Positions 44,326 through 55,696 of a DNA stretch of 64,000 bases are shown here, one piece after another. The notes under the pieces are model-generated. The model was given only the letters and a program-made list of their open reading frames with translations. It was not told the DNA's origin and ran no database searches. The stretch's first letter is position 1, and every line of letters begins with the position of its first letter. The stretch lies in contig NZ_JAVDYB010000001.1 in the NCBI RefSeq assembly GCF_031458235.1, positions 8,829,001 through 8,893,000 on the forward strand, written 5' to 3'. Both the position numbers and the translations under genes were made by a program. The stretch is from Catenuloplanes atrovinosus (GTDB taxonomy: Bacteria; Actinomycetota; Actinomycetes; Mycobacteriales; Micromonosporaceae).

Positions 44326-45504
44326 ATGGCCTACCTGGATCACGCCGCGACCACGCCGATGCTCAGCGAGGCGCTCGAGGCATATGTCGCCACGGCCCGC
44401 GAGGTCGGCAACGCGTCGTCGTTGCACGCCGCGGGCCGCCACGCACGCCAGCGCGTCGAGGAGTCGCGGGAGCGGATCGGCGCGGCGCTCGGCGCCCGGC
44501 CCTCCGAGGTGATCTTCACGAGCGGCGGGACCGAGAGCGACAACCTCGCGGTCAAGGGCCTGTTCTGGGCGCGGCGCGCGGCCGACGCGGCCCGCACCCG
44601 GGTGGTCGCCAGCGGCGTCGAACACCACGCGATCATGGACTCGGTCGACTGGCTGGTCGCGCACGAGCGCGCCGGCGCGGGCTGGCTCGACGCGGACGCC
44701 AGCGGCCGGATCCGGCCCGAGACGCTCGCGGCCGAACTCGACGCCTACGGCGACGCGATCGCCATGATCACCGTGATGTGGGCCAACAACGAGGTCGGCA
44801 CGCTGCAGCCGATCGCGGAGCTGGCCGCGCTCGCCGCCGAGCGCGGCATCCCGTTCCACACCGACGCGGTGCAGGCCGTCGGTCAGGTCCCGGTCGACTT
44901 CGGCGCGAGCGGTGCGTCCGCGCTCACCGTCACCGGGCACAAGCTGGGCGGCCCGGTCGGCGTCGGCGCGCTGCTGCTCGGCCGCGACGTCGCGGTCACG
45001 CCACTGCTGCACGGCGGCGGCCAGGAGCGTGACGTCCGCTCCGGCACGCTCGACGCGGCCGGCATCGTCGCGTTCGCGGTCGCGGTCGAAACCGCGGTCA
45101 AGAACCAGCAGGAGTACGCGGCACGCGTCGGCGGCCTCCGCGACCGGCTCGTCGCCGGTGTGCGCGAGGCGGTGCCGGACGCGATACTCAACGGCGCGCC
45201 CGAGGACCGGCTGCCCGGCAACGCGCACTTCTCCTTCCCCGGCTGCGAGGGCGACGCGCTGCTGCTCCTGCTGGACGCGCAGGGCATCGACTGCTCCACC
45301 GGGTCCGCCTGCTCGGCCGGCGTGGCGCAGCCGTCCCACGTGCTGATCGCGATGGGCGCGGACGACGACCGCGCGCGCTCGTCGCTGCGGTTCACGCTCG
45401 GCCACACCTCCACGCCCGCCGACGTCGACGCGCTGATCACCGCGCTGCCCGCCGCGGTCGAACGGGCACGCCGGGCCGGGGTAATCAAATCGGTTCTCGG
45501 CTGA
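44326..45504 (+). CDS. iscS: Cysteine desulfurase (IscS/NifS family)
   Basis: A 392-residue PLP enzyme that takes sulfur from cysteine as a protein persulfide. [11 protein letters not shown] opens the protein; the PLP lysine is Lys206 in [10 protein letters not shown], and the acceptor Cys329 lies in CSTGSACS. Next to mnmA, its sulfur probably goes to tRNA 2-thiolation as well as to Fe-S clusters. ATG 44326 was chosen over GTG 44323 (adjacent); AAGGGG is just upstream. Position matches Rv3025c. Confidence 0.94.
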   Translation: MAYLDHAATTPMLSEALEAYVATAREVGNASSLHAAGRHARQRVEESRERIGAALGARPSEVIFTSGGTESDNLAVKGLFWARRAADAARTRVVASGVEHHAIMDSVDWLVAHERAGAGWLDADASGRIRPETLAAELDAYGDAIAMITVMWANNEVGTLQPIAELAALAAERGIPFHTDAVQAVGQVPVDFGASGASALTVTGHKLGGPVGVGALLLGRDVAVTPLLHGGGQERDVRSGTLDAAGIVAFAVAVETAVKNQQEYAARVGGLRDRLVAGVREAVPDAILNGAPEDRLPGNAHFSFPGCEGDALLLLLDAQGIDCSTGSACSAGVAQPSHVLIAMGADDDRARSSLRFTLGHTSTPADVDALITALPAAVERARRAGVIKSVLG

Positions 45505-45550
45505 GCCGCTAGTACCGTTGATCTGAGCTTTCCCGGGGAGGGTGTTTCAC

Positions 45551-46630
45551 GTGCGTGTTCTCGCGGCTATGTCCGGCGGCGTCGACTCGGCGGTGGCGGC
45601 GGCCCGCGCCGTCGACGCCGGCCACGACGTGACCGGCGTCCACCTGGCGCTGTCCCGCAACCCGCAGACGTTCCGCACCGGCGCCCGCGGCTGCTGCACG
45701 GTCGAGGACTCCCGGGACGCGCGGCGCGCCGCCGACGTGCTCGGCATCCCGTTCTACGTGTGGGACATGGCCGAGCGCTTCCACGCCGACGTGGTCGACG
45801 ACTTCGTCGCGGAGTACGCGGCCGGCCGCACGCCCAACCCGTGCCTGCGCTGCAACGAGAAGATCAAGTTCGCCGCCGTGCTGGACCGCGCGATCGCGCT
45901 CGGCTTCGACGCCGTCGTCACCGGCCACCACGCCCGCCTCGGCGCCGACGGCCTGCTCCGGCGCAGCGTCGACCTGCCCAAGGACCAGTCGTACGTGCTG
46001 GCCGTGCTCAACCGCGCCCAGCTCGACCGCTCCATGTTCCCGCTCGGCGACTCGACGAAGGCGCAGGTGCGCGCGGAGGCCGCCGAGCGCGGCCTGGGCG
46101 TCGCGGAGAAGCCCGACTCGCACGACATCTGCTTCATCGCCGACGGCGACACCCGCGGCTTCCTCGAGTCCCGCCTCGGCTCCGCCCCCGGCGACATCGT
46201 CGACTCGACGACCGGCGAGGTGGTGGGCGCGCACTCCGGGGCGTACGCGTACACGGTCGGCCAGCGCAAGGGCCTGGGGCTGACGGTCCCGGCCCCGGAC
46301 GGCCGCCCGCGCTACGTGCTGTCCATCACGCCGAAGACGAACACGGTGACGGTCGGCCCCGCGTCGGCGCTGGCGGTGTCCACCGTGCACGCCGCCCGCC
46401 CGGTGTGGACCGGGCTCGCGGACGGCGTCGACGGGCCGCTGGACTGCGTGGTGCAACTGCGGGCGCACGGCGAGACGTATCCGGCCCGGGTGTCGGTGAC
46501 CGGCGGTGAGCTGACGGCGGAGCTGGCGACGCCGGCCCGCGGAGTGGCGGCCGGCCAGGCACTCGTGGTGTACCGGCCGGACCCGGCGGGAGACGTGGTG
46601 CTGGGCTCGGGGACGATCACGCACACCTGA
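45551..46630 (+). CDS. mnmA: tRNA-specific 2-thiouridylase
   Basis: A 359-residue enzyme that adenylates and thiolates uridine 34 of tRNAs for Lys, Glu and Gln. The P-loop-type SGGVDS is at 8-13, the catalytic Cys98 in NPCLRC, and the second Cys in [10 protein letters not shown] (about 191). GGGGAGG abuts the first GTG (45542) but lies 9 nt before GTG 45551, so the latter is the better start. Directly downstream of the cysteine desulfurase that feeds it. Confidence 0.94.
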   Translation: MRVLAAMSGGVDSAVAAARAVDAGHDVTGVHLALSRNPQTFRTGARGCCTVEDSRDARRAADVLGIPFYVWDMAERFHADVVDDFVAEYAAGRTPNPCLRCNEKIKFAAVLDRAIALGFDAVVTGHHARLGADGLLRRSVDLPKDQSYVLAVLNRAQLDRSMFPLGDSTKAQVRAEAAERGLGVAEKPDSHDICFIADGDTRGFLESRLGSAPGDIVDSTTGEVVGAHSGAYAYTVGQRKGLGLTVPAPDGRPRYVLSITPKTNTVTVGPASALAVSTVHAARPVWTGLADGVDGPLDCVVQLRAHGETYPARVSVTGGELTAELATPARGVAAGQALVVYRPDPAGDVVLGSGTITHT

Positions 46631-46642
46631 TCGCCGCGGCCG

Positions 46643-47437
46643 TCACACCGCCTCCGGCGGCACCGCCTCGTACGCCGCCTCCAACATGCCCACCACCGCC
46701 CGATCCGGCGCGAACGTGACCTCGTCCACCGCCGCCAGCGGGCGCACCGGGCTGATCGAGTTGGCGGCGAACGCGAACGGGAACCGCCCCACCCCGCCCA
46801 CCGGCACCGGCCGCACCTCCCACGGCACCCCGGCCAGATCCAGCCCGTCCCGGAGCAGCCGCATCGACACGCCGTGCAGCATCCCCGCCTCCGGCCACAC
46901 CACACGCGCACCGTCGTAGAAGCCGACGTTCCACACCGTACCCTCACTGACCAGGCCGTTCCGGTCCACGAACAGCGCGTCGTCGAACCCCGCGGCCCGC
47001 GCCCGCCGCCAATGCCAGGCCAGCCCGAACGTCGCCACGTGCTTCACCTCCGGCAGGTCCCGCTCGTAGCGCACCGCGCACACCCGGATCGGCTCGGTCC
47101 GCGCGGGCGCCGGCGGATCCACCGTGACCAGCACACGCAGCTCCCCGGGCGCCACCGCGCTCGGCCGCCGCCCCTCGTCCGCGAAGACCGTCACCCGCAC
47201 CGACGCGTCCCCGGCCCCACCCAGCGCATGCCGCAGATGATCGCGTACCCGCTCACCGTCCAGCCCTCGGCCGAACAGCTCGTGCGACTGCCGGTCGAGC
47301 CGCTCCAGGTGGTACCGCAGCCCGCGCACCCGCCCGCCGCGCACCTGCAGCGACGTGAAGTGCCCGTAGTTGGACAGCGCGAGCGCGCGCAACTGGTCCG
47401 CCGTCGCCTCGCCGCCGTCGATCTCCGCCACCGTCAC
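46643..47437 (-). CDS. Aminotransferase class IV, aminodeoxychorismate-lyase-like
   Basis: A 264-residue PLP enzyme of fold type IV. Lys132 in EVKHVAT binds PLP, and Glu165 in SEGTVWNV completes the active site. Members are branched-chain aminotransferases, D-amino-acid aminotransferases or PabC; size and sequence favour a PabC-like protein, but the reaction is uncertain. GGAGG lies before GTG 47437. Transcribed toward mnmA; the MetE-like gene is upstream in the same direction, 22 bp away. Confidence 0.85.
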   Translation of the reverse strand: MTVAEIDGGEATADQLRALALSNYGHFTSLQVRGGRVRGLRYHLERLDRQSHELFGRGLDGERVRDHLRHALGGAGDASVRVTVFADEGRRPSAVAPGELRVLVTVDPPAPARTEPIRVCAVRYERDLPEVKHVATFGLAWHWRRARAAGFDDALFVDRNGLVSEGTVWNVGFYDGARVVWPEAGMLHGVSMRLLRDGLDLAGVPWEVRPVPVGGVGRFPFAFAANSISPVRPLAAVDEVTFAPDRAVVGMLEAAYEAVPPEAV

Positions 47438-47459
47438 CGCACACCTCCACGCAGGCGAA

Positions 47460-48473
47460 TCAGCTCAGCGAATCCTCGTGCAACCGCCGCCCCGCGTCAC
47501 GGCACGCGGACAGCACGGCCCGCGCGTACGCCGGCGTCGCCCCCGCCAGCCCGCACGCCGGCGTCACCACCACCTGCTTCGCCAACCGCGCCGCCGGGAA
47601 GCCGAGCTCCCGCCACACCTTGCGCACCCGGTCCGCGACCCCCGCCGACGTGACCGCCCGCGCCCCCGGCAGCGTGGGCGCCGCCCCCGCCAGCAGCCCC
47701 AACCCCGCGTCGAGCGCCTCACCCAGCGGATCGAGCCGCGTGACCAGCGACAGATCCAGCGCCACACCGGCCGCGCCGGAAGCCCTGATCACATCCAGCG
47801 GTACGTCCGGCGCGCAGCAGTGCACGACCACCGGCACCCCCGCCGCGTCCACCACCTGCCGCAGCAGCTCGGACGCGAGCGTCGACTCGACCGCCCGATA
47901 CGTGCCCAGCCCGCTCTCGGTCGGCACCCTTCCCGCGAGCGCCGCCGGCATCGACGGCTCATCCAGCTGCAACACGACCGTGCTCCCCGGCAGCCGCGCC
48001 GCGACGTCCCGCACGTGCGCCGCCAGCCCCTCCGCCAGCGAGGCCGTCAGATCCCGTACCGCACCGTGATCCCGCAGCAGCCGCCCCCCGATCGGCAACT
48101 CCACGCTCGCCGCCAGCGTCCACGGCCCGGCCGCCTGCACCTTGACCGTCCCGCCTCGCAGACCCGCCGCCTGCTCCGTCAACTGGTCGACATCCCGTTC
48201 CAGCAGGTCACGCGTCCGCCGCAGATCCTTGCCCGGCCGCCCCGCGACCCGCCACCGCCCCGCGTACAACTCGACCGGCAGATCGACGAGAAACCCCGCG
48301 CCCCGGCCGACGAGATCCGCCCCCGGCCCTCGGCCCGGCAGCTCGGCCAGATGCGGAAAATCGGGCAACTCTCCCAGAATGATCCGCTGCGCCTCGGCGA
48401 CATCACTCCCCGGCAGCGACCCGACCCCCGTCGCCGCCCCCTCCGGCCACGGCCATCCCGCCTCGTCACTCAT
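47460..48473 (-). CDS. MetE C-terminal-like (cobalamin-independent methionine synthase family) protein
   Basis: A 337-residue protein corresponding only to the C-terminal catalytic half of MetE. Zinc-ligand candidates are His218 and Cys220 (VVHCCAP) and Cys307 (VTPACGLAG). The folate/homocysteine-binding first half of MetE is absent, so it may use another methyl donor; this short form is conserved next to ligA in actinobacteria (Rv3015c in M. tuberculosis). The start at ATG 48473 gives MSDEAGWPWPEGAATGVGSLPG, the usual family opening; longer upstream frames are not supported. Confidence 0.88.
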   Translation of the reverse strand: MSDEAGWPWPEGAATGVGSLPGSDVAEAQRIILGELPDFPHLAELPGRGPGADLVGRGAGFLVDLPVELYAGRWRVAGRPGKDLRRTRDLLERDVDQLTEQAAGLRGGTVKVQAAGPWTLAASVELPIGGRLLRDHGAVRDLTASLAEGLAAHVRDVAARLPGSTVVLQLDEPSMPAALAGRVPTESGLGTYRAVESTLASELLRQVVDAAGVPVVVHCCAPDVPLDVIRASGAAGVALDLSLVTRLDPLGEALDAGLGLLAGAAPTLPGARAVTSAGVADRVRKVWRELGFPAARLAKQVVVTPACGLAGATPAYARAVLSACRDAGRRLHEDSLS

Positions 48474-48574
48474 ACCGCCGACTCTACTGATCCCGTTCGG
48501 ACAACCATCCCACGGTACGTACGAGGCCAACCCCGGCCCGTAGAGCCGCGACCCCGAAGAACTCAGCCCACGTC

Positions 48575-48665
48575 TGTCGCGTTGGCCATGTTCTCCGGCG
48601 GTGACCCGCGCGTCTTTCGCGTTAGCCCGCGTCTCTCCCGTTGGCCGGCGTCTCTCTCGTTGGCC
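48575..48665. repeat. About 20-bp imperfect tandem repeats in the metE-like/trpB intergenic region
   Basis: Three to four units of the kind GCGTCTCTCYCGTTGGCC follow each other, with a further copy (CACGTCTGTCGCGTTGGCC) just before. They lie in the 454-bp interval between the MetE-like start and the trpB2 stop, which otherwise shows no gene. Confidence 0.6.
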
Positions 48666-48927
48666 CGCACCGCTGCCCTCCGCGACTCTCCCGCCGCGCC
48701 TCTTGCGCCGGCCCGCGCCCTTCGCGGACCGGCCCAAGAGGCGTCCGGCCGAGACTCGCGGGTCTGCATCTCTTCAGGTCGCGGTTGGGCTCTTATCCCG
48801 CCTGTTGAGGCTGTCCGGCCCGGACGGTGGGCCGCATCGCGTCAGAACGCGGCCGGCGCAGTTCAGCGGTCGGCGGGGCGGGGGTCACCCCGGAGCGGCG
48901 CGACGATCCGGTTGGGGCCGGCCGCGG

Positions 48928-50298
48928 TTATGCGGGAACCGACGGTAGATCGGCGATGGCGGCCGAGAACTGCTCGTCCGTGAGCGCGTGGTCGGTCATC
49001 TCGCCGGACAGGTAGGCGCCGTACGCGGCCAGGTCGAGGTGGCCGTGACCACAGAGCGCGGTCAGAATGACCTTCGGCTCGCCCGTCTCCTTGCAGCGCA
49101 GTGCCTCGTCGATGCAGGCGGCGAGCGCGTGGGTCGGCTCCGGAGCCGGGACGATGCCCTCGGTCCGGGCGAAGCGGACCCCGGCCGCGAAGCACGCGGA
49201 CTGCGGGATCGCGACCGCCTCCATCAGCCCGAGCTCGTAGATGTGCGAGATGAGCGGGGACATGCCGTGGTAGCGCAGGCCGCCGGCGTGGATCGGGTCG
49301 GGGATGAAGTCGTGGCCGAGCGTGTGCATCTTCATCAGCGGCGTCATGCCCGCCGTGTCGCCGAAGTCGTAGGCGTAGACACCCCTGGTCAGCGACGGGC
49401 AACTGGCCGGCTCCGCCGCGCGGATCGTCACGTCCACGTTCCCGGCCAGCTTCTCGCGCAGGAACGGGAAGACCAGGCCGCCGAAGTTCGAGCCGCCGCC
49501 GGTGCAGCCCACGATCACGTCCGGCGTGACCCCGATCTTCGCGAACTGGAGCAGCGCCTCCTCGCCGATCACGGTCTGATGCAGCAGCACGTGGTTGAGA
49601 ACGCTGCCGAGCGCGTAGTTCGTGTCCGCATTCTGCGCGGCGACCTCGACCGCCTCGGAGATGGCGATACCGAGCGAACCCGGCGAGTCCGGATTCTTCT
49701 CCAGCACCGCCCGCCCGGCCGCGGTCAGCCGCGACGGCGACGGATGAATCACGCCCCCGAACGTCTCGATCATGATTTTCCGGTACGGCTTCTGGTCGTA
49801 CGAGGCGCGCACCTGCCACACCTCACAGTCCAGCCCGAACTGTCCCGCCGCGAAGCTCAGCGCCGTGCCCCACTGCCCCGCCCCGGTCTCCGTGGTCAGC
49901 CGCCGAATCCCGGCGACCGCGTTGTAGTAGGCCTGCGGCACCGCGGTGTTCGGCTTGTGCGACCCGGCCGGCGAGACACCCTCGTACTTGTAGTAGATCC
50001 TCGCCGGCGTGCCGAGCGCCTTTTCCAGCCGCCGCGCCCGGTAGAGCGGCGACGGCCGCCACAGCCGGTACACGTCCAGCACGTCCTCCGGGATGTCGAC
50101 GTACCGCTGGCTCGTGACCTCCTGCTCGATCAGCGCCATCGGAAAGAGCGGCGCGAGATCATCCGGCCCGACCGGCTCCAGCGTGCCCGGATGCAGCACC
50201 GGCGGTGGCGCCGACGGCAGATCGGCCACGATGTTGTACCAGCGTCGCGGCATCTCCGACTCGTCGAGAAGCACCTTGGTGACGTTCTGCTCGCTCAT
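48928..50298 (-). CDS. trpB2: Tryptophan synthase beta chain 2 (TrpB2)
   Basis: A 456-residue PLP enzyme of the TrpB2 class, longer than canonical TrpB. Lys115 in AGSHKPNTA is the PLP lysine, and [11 protein letters not shown] (about 283-293) binds the phosphate. TrpB2 proteins condense serine and indole without a TrpA partner; none is encoded nearby, so indole salvage is the likely role. ATG at 50296-50298 is followed by [14 protein letters not shown], the family start. GCGGGA is the weak ribosome site. The 695 bp upstream are repeat DNA. Confidence 0.93.
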   Translation of the reverse strand: MSEQNVTKVLLDESEMPRRWYNIVADLPSAPPPVLHPGTLEPVGPDDLAPLFPMALIEQEVTSQRYVDIPEDVLDVYRLWRPSPLYRARRLEKALGTPARIYYKYEGVSPAGSHKPNTAVPQAYYNAVAGIRRLTTETGAGQWGTALSFAAGQFGLDCEVWQVRASYDQKPYRKIMIETFGGVIHPSPSRLTAAGRAVLEKNPDSPGSLGIAISEAVEVAAQNADTNYALGSVLNHVLLHQTVIGEEALLQFAKIGVTPDVIVGCTGGGSNFGGLVFPFLREKLAGNVDVTIRAAEPASCPSLTRGVYAYDFGDTAGMTPLMKMHTLGHDFIPDPIHAGGLRYHGMSPLISHIYELGLMEAVAIPQSACFAAGVRFARTEGIVPAPEPTHALAACIDEALRCKETGEPKVILTALCGHGHLDLAAYGAYLSGEMTDHALTDEQFSAAIADLPSVPA

Positions 50299-50500
50299 TC
50301 CCGCTGCACCCGCTCTCGATCCACGCGCCCGTCCGCCCAGGGCGCCTCCCGGCGACGCTAACCGCCAATAGCCGCCGATTTCAGCAATGCCGCGAAGCCA
50401 CGCCCGCGGAACCCGGACGATCGCCGCCTCGCGCGGCGGATCTGCTCTCGTGCGGCTGGGCGCCTGCCTCATGCAGTGGAAAGCTGCCGCACAACGACAT

Positions 50501-50910
50501 CCGGACCGCGCGACGTCCTCCGGCCGCGCACGTTCCCGGTTGCCTTAGCCGCCCTCAGCTGCCGGAACCCGCAGGGACAACGTCATCCGGACCGCGCGAG
50601 GTTCTCCGGCCGTGCACGTTTCCGGTTGCCTTAGCCGTCCTCAGCTGCCGGAACCCGCAGGGACAACGTCATCCGGACCGCGCGAGGTTCTCCGGCCGTG
50701 CACGTTTCCGGTTGCCTTAGCCGCCCTCAGCTGCCGGAACCCGCAGCGACAACGTCATCCGGACCGCGCGATGTCCTCCGGCCGCGCACGTTCCCAGTCG
50801 TCCTAGCCGCCCTCAGCTGCCGGAACCCGCAGGGACAACGACATCCGGACCGCGCGATGAACTCCGGCGCGCACGTTCCCGTCGCCCTAACCGTCCTCAG
50901 CCGTCGAAAT
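50501..50910. repeat. Five tandem 86-bp repeats
   Basis: Units start with CCGGACCGCGCGA at 50501, 50587, 50673, 50759 and 50845, exactly 86 bp apart. Each has CCGTGCACGTTTCCGG-like, TTGCCTTAGCC, CTCAGCTGCCGGAACCCGCA and GGACAACGTCAT blocks. Units 2 and 3 are nearly identical and the last is diverged. 86 is not a multiple of three, so the repeats are not coding. No unique spacers. Confidence 0.93.
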
Positions 50911-50928
50911 GAGTAGCCACAACGGCAA

Positions 50929-50968
50929 CCGGCCGGGCAACCATCCCAACGGATGATCGCCCGGCCGG
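50929..50968 (-). terminator. Hairpin downstream of the GntR-type regulator
   Basis: A 10-bp stem CCGGCCGGGC with its complement, 25 bp after the regulator stop in its direction of transcription. The 20-nt loop contains a further ATCC/GGAT pairing. Confidence 0.7.
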
Positions 50969-50993
50969 CCGCTCGCTGACTCGCAGATCCAGC

Positions 50994-51230
50994 TCAGTCT
51001 TCCGGGGGTTCACCGGGCTTGTTGCGGACATACACGGCGTCGCCCTGATAGCCGACCAGGAGCTTCTCCGCCTTCAGCATGTTGATCACGGTATTGAGCG
51101 TGCCGTACGAGATGCCGTACTGCTCCTGCAGCAACCGGGTGGACGGCATCTTGTGCCCGCTCGGCAGATCCCCGCTGAGTATCTGCGCCTTGATGGCCGC
51201 ATACACTCGATCTTTCTTCGACGTCGCCAT
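50994..51230 (-). CDS. Minimal GntR-type winged-helix regulator
   Basis: A 78-residue protein that is only a DNA-binding domain: SKKDRVYAAIKAQILSGDLPSGHKMPSTRLLQEQYGISYGTLNTVINMLKAEKLL is a full GntR winged helix, with no effector domain after the wing (residues 57-78 are short and charged). The frame stays open upstream, but ATG 51228-51230 with AGGAGA 7 nt before it is the start. It has lower GC content than its neighbours. A five-unit 9-bp array lies 62 bp upstream, and two more units lie 500 bp further at 51811. Similar small regulators occur on actinomycete integrative elements. Confidence 0.85.
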   Translation of the reverse strand: MATSKKDRVYAAIKAQILSGDLPSGHKMPSTRLLQEQYGISYGTLNTVINMLKAEKLLVGYQGDAVYVRNKPGEPPED

Positions 51231-51245
51231 TCGGCTTCTCCTAAT

Positions 51246-51260
51246 CTCCCTGGCTCGCAA
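51246..51260. repeat. 15-bp exact repeat, copy 1
   Basis: CTCCCTGGCTCGCAA lies between the regulator ribosome site and its operator array. The same 15 bases recur on the same strand at 51851-51865, 7 bp after the start of the leaderless-type transcript. Confidence 0.8.
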
Positions 51261-51291
51261 GGCCAAGTAGATCACCGAATTCGAATTCTGG

Positions 51292-51336
51292 TCAATCAAG
51301 TCGATGTAGTTGACATAGTCGATATAGTCGATTAAG
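51292..51336. promoter_or_regulatory. Five-unit 9-bp repeat array, probable operator of the GntR-type regulator
   Basis: Five contiguous 9-mers: TCAATCAAG, TCGATGTAG, TTGACATAG, TCGATATAG, TCGATTAAG. The array lies 62-106 bp upstream of the regulator start in an AT-rich patch next to the palindrome GAATTCGAATTC. TTGACA of unit 3 could also serve as a rightward -35 box. The array suggests cooperative binding. Confidence 0.65.
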
Positions 51337-51810
51337 TGGCGCTGAGCTGCGATGCTATCGGGATATGACTCGAATTTGCTCCGCGGTGACATCGGCATGA
51401 CGACTCTGTCCGTGCCGGCTGCGTGGCCACTCCGCACTTCCGGCCCCCATGCGGTGGCGTCCGTGCTGGTCGTGGCCGCCAGGGTGTGGGTCGGGAGGCC
51501 GCCGGAAATGGCGTGAAAGTGCTGTCGGGTTAGCCGAGAGTAGCCATGCCGCGCGGTGGCTCCTGTGTCGTCCGCGTCGCGGAACCGGCTAATTCATACG
51601 TCCGCCGTCGATCCGGCTCGACCGTCACGGGCGCCTGCGTAATTCGGTTGCATTCGCATTCGCAGAGCCCGTTGCGCGTGGCTGAGTTGCAGTCATGGGC
51701 GACTGTGATTCGCCGGCGGGTGCTGGCGCGAAGCGAATGCCGGCCCAGAAGGTGACCCGCCCCCGCTTGGTGCGCGGATGCCAGGCGGCGCGATGGGCCG
51801 TCACTCACCG

Positions 51811-51847
51811 TCGACATAGTCGATTAAGTGCCCTAGGCTGAGGTATG
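51811..51847 (+). promoter_or_regulatory. Promoter with two operator units and an ATG five bases after the -10 box
   Basis: -35 TCGACA (51811-51816), a 17-bp spacer and -10 TAGGCT (51834-51839) are followed 5 nt later by ATG at 51845-51847, the layout of a leaderless transcript. Two 9-bp units (TCGACATAG and TCGATTAAG) matching the array upstream of the GntR-type regulator cover the -35 box and the first half of the spacer. Confidence 0.6.
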
Positions 51848-51850
51848 CCT

Positions 51851-51865
51851 CTCCCTGGCTCGCAA
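51851..51865. repeat. 15-bp exact repeat, copy 2
   Basis: CTCCCTGGCTCGCAA, identical to 51246-51260. Here it forms codons 3-7 of the open frame that starts at 51845. Confidence 0.8.
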
Positions 51866-52132
51866 CCTGACGGAGAGGCCGAGCCCCGGCGTCGACTCAA
51901 ACCGAGCGGCGAGACGCCGGGGCTCACCGTGGCGCTGGGGTGGCATGTGTGTGTGGGGCGGCGCGCCGCCAGGTGGCTGTATGCCGCCCTGGCCGATCCG
52001 GAAACGGCCCCCCACGGTGCCGATCGTTCCTCCGCTCGGTCGGTCGCCGCCGATGTGCTCCGAGGCTGTGGCAGCTGGTGTCGCTCGATGGCGGCGGAAC
52101 GTGTCCTATGGCCAGGCCGGGCTCCTTCTCGG

Positions 52133-53149
52133 TCAGTGCCGTGCAGGCTGTCGGGTGCGGCCGTTCTTGCCCGCGTCGTGATGAGGACTCTTCGTGCGCT
52201 TGCGGGCGGCGCGGTTGCCGCGGCGGGCGTGTGGCTTGTTCAGCGCGATCACCACGCCGGGCTGCGAAGGAACCGGGGCGGGCCGGTGGATGTCGGTCGT
52301 CGCGGCGGAGCGGGGGACGGCGTCGAGGGACAGGCGGCAGACCTCGACGAGAGCGTCGGCGCGGCGCTCCGCGGCGGTCGCGGTGCCGGCCGGGATGCTG
52401 GGCGGGCGCGCGGTCGAATCGGCGGGGGAGGGCGGGGCGCCGTGGCGGCTGAGAGCGGCCTCGACGACCGCGGCGGATCGTGCGTCGAGCACGCCGGACA
52501 GGCGTACGCCGTCGCCGTGTGGGACGGGGGTGACGGAGAGGCGGCGCCGGGCGCGCGTTTCGGATCGGGCGGCCTCGCGGCCTGCGCGGACGGTTTCGCG
52601 GGCGTGGGCGCCGGCCGGATCGAGGACGTCGAGGACGCGGTCGCCGGACCGGGCGAGGCGCCACGGGTCGAGCTGGTCGGCCTCGGCGATGAGCATGGTC
52701 TCGGCGGCGTCGGCGCGCGCGGTGTCGACCGTGTCCGGCAGGGTGTGGACGGCCTGGGCGATCGCGCCGGCCTGGTCGGCGTTGATCTCGCCGTTGCGGA
52801 GCGCGGCGGCGAGGCGGGGCCGCGCGCAGACCTGCCGGGCGCGTTTGGCCAGGCGGCGGGCGGCGGGCACGGTGAGCCGCAGCTCCTCGGCGAGCCATGT
52901 GCTCGTACCCGCGCGTCTCTTGATCTTGGTTAGCGAACGAATGTCGGCCTGCTGGATAAGATGGAGCAGGATCGCTGTCATGGCCTGCTGGGCGGCGTGG
53001 GCCTCGGTGATGGCGGCGAGCAGGTCGTCGTCCGGCGCGGACCAGGCAGGGCTGTTTGCGCAGGTGGCCGCGGCCGCACGGAGATCGCGGAGTGCGGCGA
53101 GCAGGGACGACGGATCGGTCTGACCGGGGATGGCCGGGGTGTGCGTCAT
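52133..53149 (-). CDS. DUF222 (13E12-repeat) protein lacking its HNH nuclease domain
   Basis: A 338-residue protein of the actinobacterial 13E12/REP family: LIQQADIRSLTKIKRRAGTS, TVPAARRLAKRARQV and NGEINADQAGAIAQAVHTLP are typical of DUF222. Full-length members have 400-500 residues with a C-terminal HNH endonuclease motif (CxxC...HHxxHWxxGG). Here the protein ends in a basic, Arg-rich 40-residue segment (ARRGNRAARKRTKSPHHDAGK) and no HNH motif follows in any leftward frame up to 51840. It is therefore probably a decayed copy. It overlaps on the opposite strand the rightward frame starting at 51845. Confidence 0.75.
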   Translation of the reverse strand: MTHTPAIPGQTDPSSLLAALRDLRAAAATCANSPAWSAPDDDLLAAITEAHAAQQAMTAILLHLIQQADIRSLTKIKRRAGTSTWLAEELRLTVPAARRLAKRARQVCARPRLAAALRNGEINADQAGAIAQAVHTLPDTVDTARADAAETMLIAEADQLDPWRLARSGDRVLDVLDPAGAHARETVRAGREAARSETRARRRLSVTPVPHGDGVRLSGVLDARSAAVVEAALSRHGAPPSPADSTARPPSIPAGTATAAERRADALVEVCRLSLDAVPRSAATTDIHRPAPVPSQPGVVIALNKPHARRGNRAARKRTKSPHHDAGKNGRTRQPARH

Positions 53150-53274
53150 GGCGTCGATAGTCGTACTGGCGTGTCAATGATCGCAATAAAGTTGATCGAT
53201 CGGTTTGTTGCGGGTTTCGGCTGTCGATGGTCGAAAACGTCGGTCCCGGTCGTTACCGTGCATGGGACGGCTGA

Positions 53275-55494
<2,220 letters not shown>

Positions 55495-55660
55495 AGTTGT
55501 CGGGCGAACGGATGATTGTTTCCTGCAACTTAGAGTTATCACAGCAGAACTCACGGTAATTGCGGGTGCTTATGACGTATATCAAGTTAGTCACGGCTAC
55601 GCCCGTTTCATGCCTCGGTGGGCCGGTCCACCTATCGTGAATGCGGTCGACGCAGGCCTA

Positions 55661-55672
55661 TCAGTCGACTGA
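55661..55672. promoter_or_regulatory. Palindrome upstream of the GGDEF-EAL gene
   Basis: The perfect 12-bp palindrome TCAGTCGACTGA, flanked on each side by AGGCCT, ends 24 bp before the GTG start of the GGDEF-EAL gene and just before its ribosome site GGGGGAGG. It could be a repressor site in the leader. The 200-bp ligA/GGDEF interval is AT-richer than average. Confidence 0.4.
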
Positions 55673-55696
55673 GGCCTACAACACGGGGGAGGTCTC

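Larger units (their letters stand above)
51437..52132. other. Interval between the regulator and the DUF222 gene
   Basis: About 700 bp without a secure gene. It contains the second operator copy and promoter (51811-51839). An open frame begins at ATG 51845 and reads rightward for about 95 codons before running antisense to the DUF222 gene. Its product (LTVALGWHVCVGRRAARWLY and so on) matches no family known to me and may be a truncated gene. Confidence 0.45.

Noticed and set aside
50501-50910. CRISPR or coding repeat
   Set aside because: The 86-bp units have no unique spacers and are not a multiple of three.
51530-51817. A minus-strand 95-codon frame that begins inside the second operator
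   Set aside because: Its ATG lies within TCGACATAG units that belong to a promoter facing the other way. The product shows no family resemblance.
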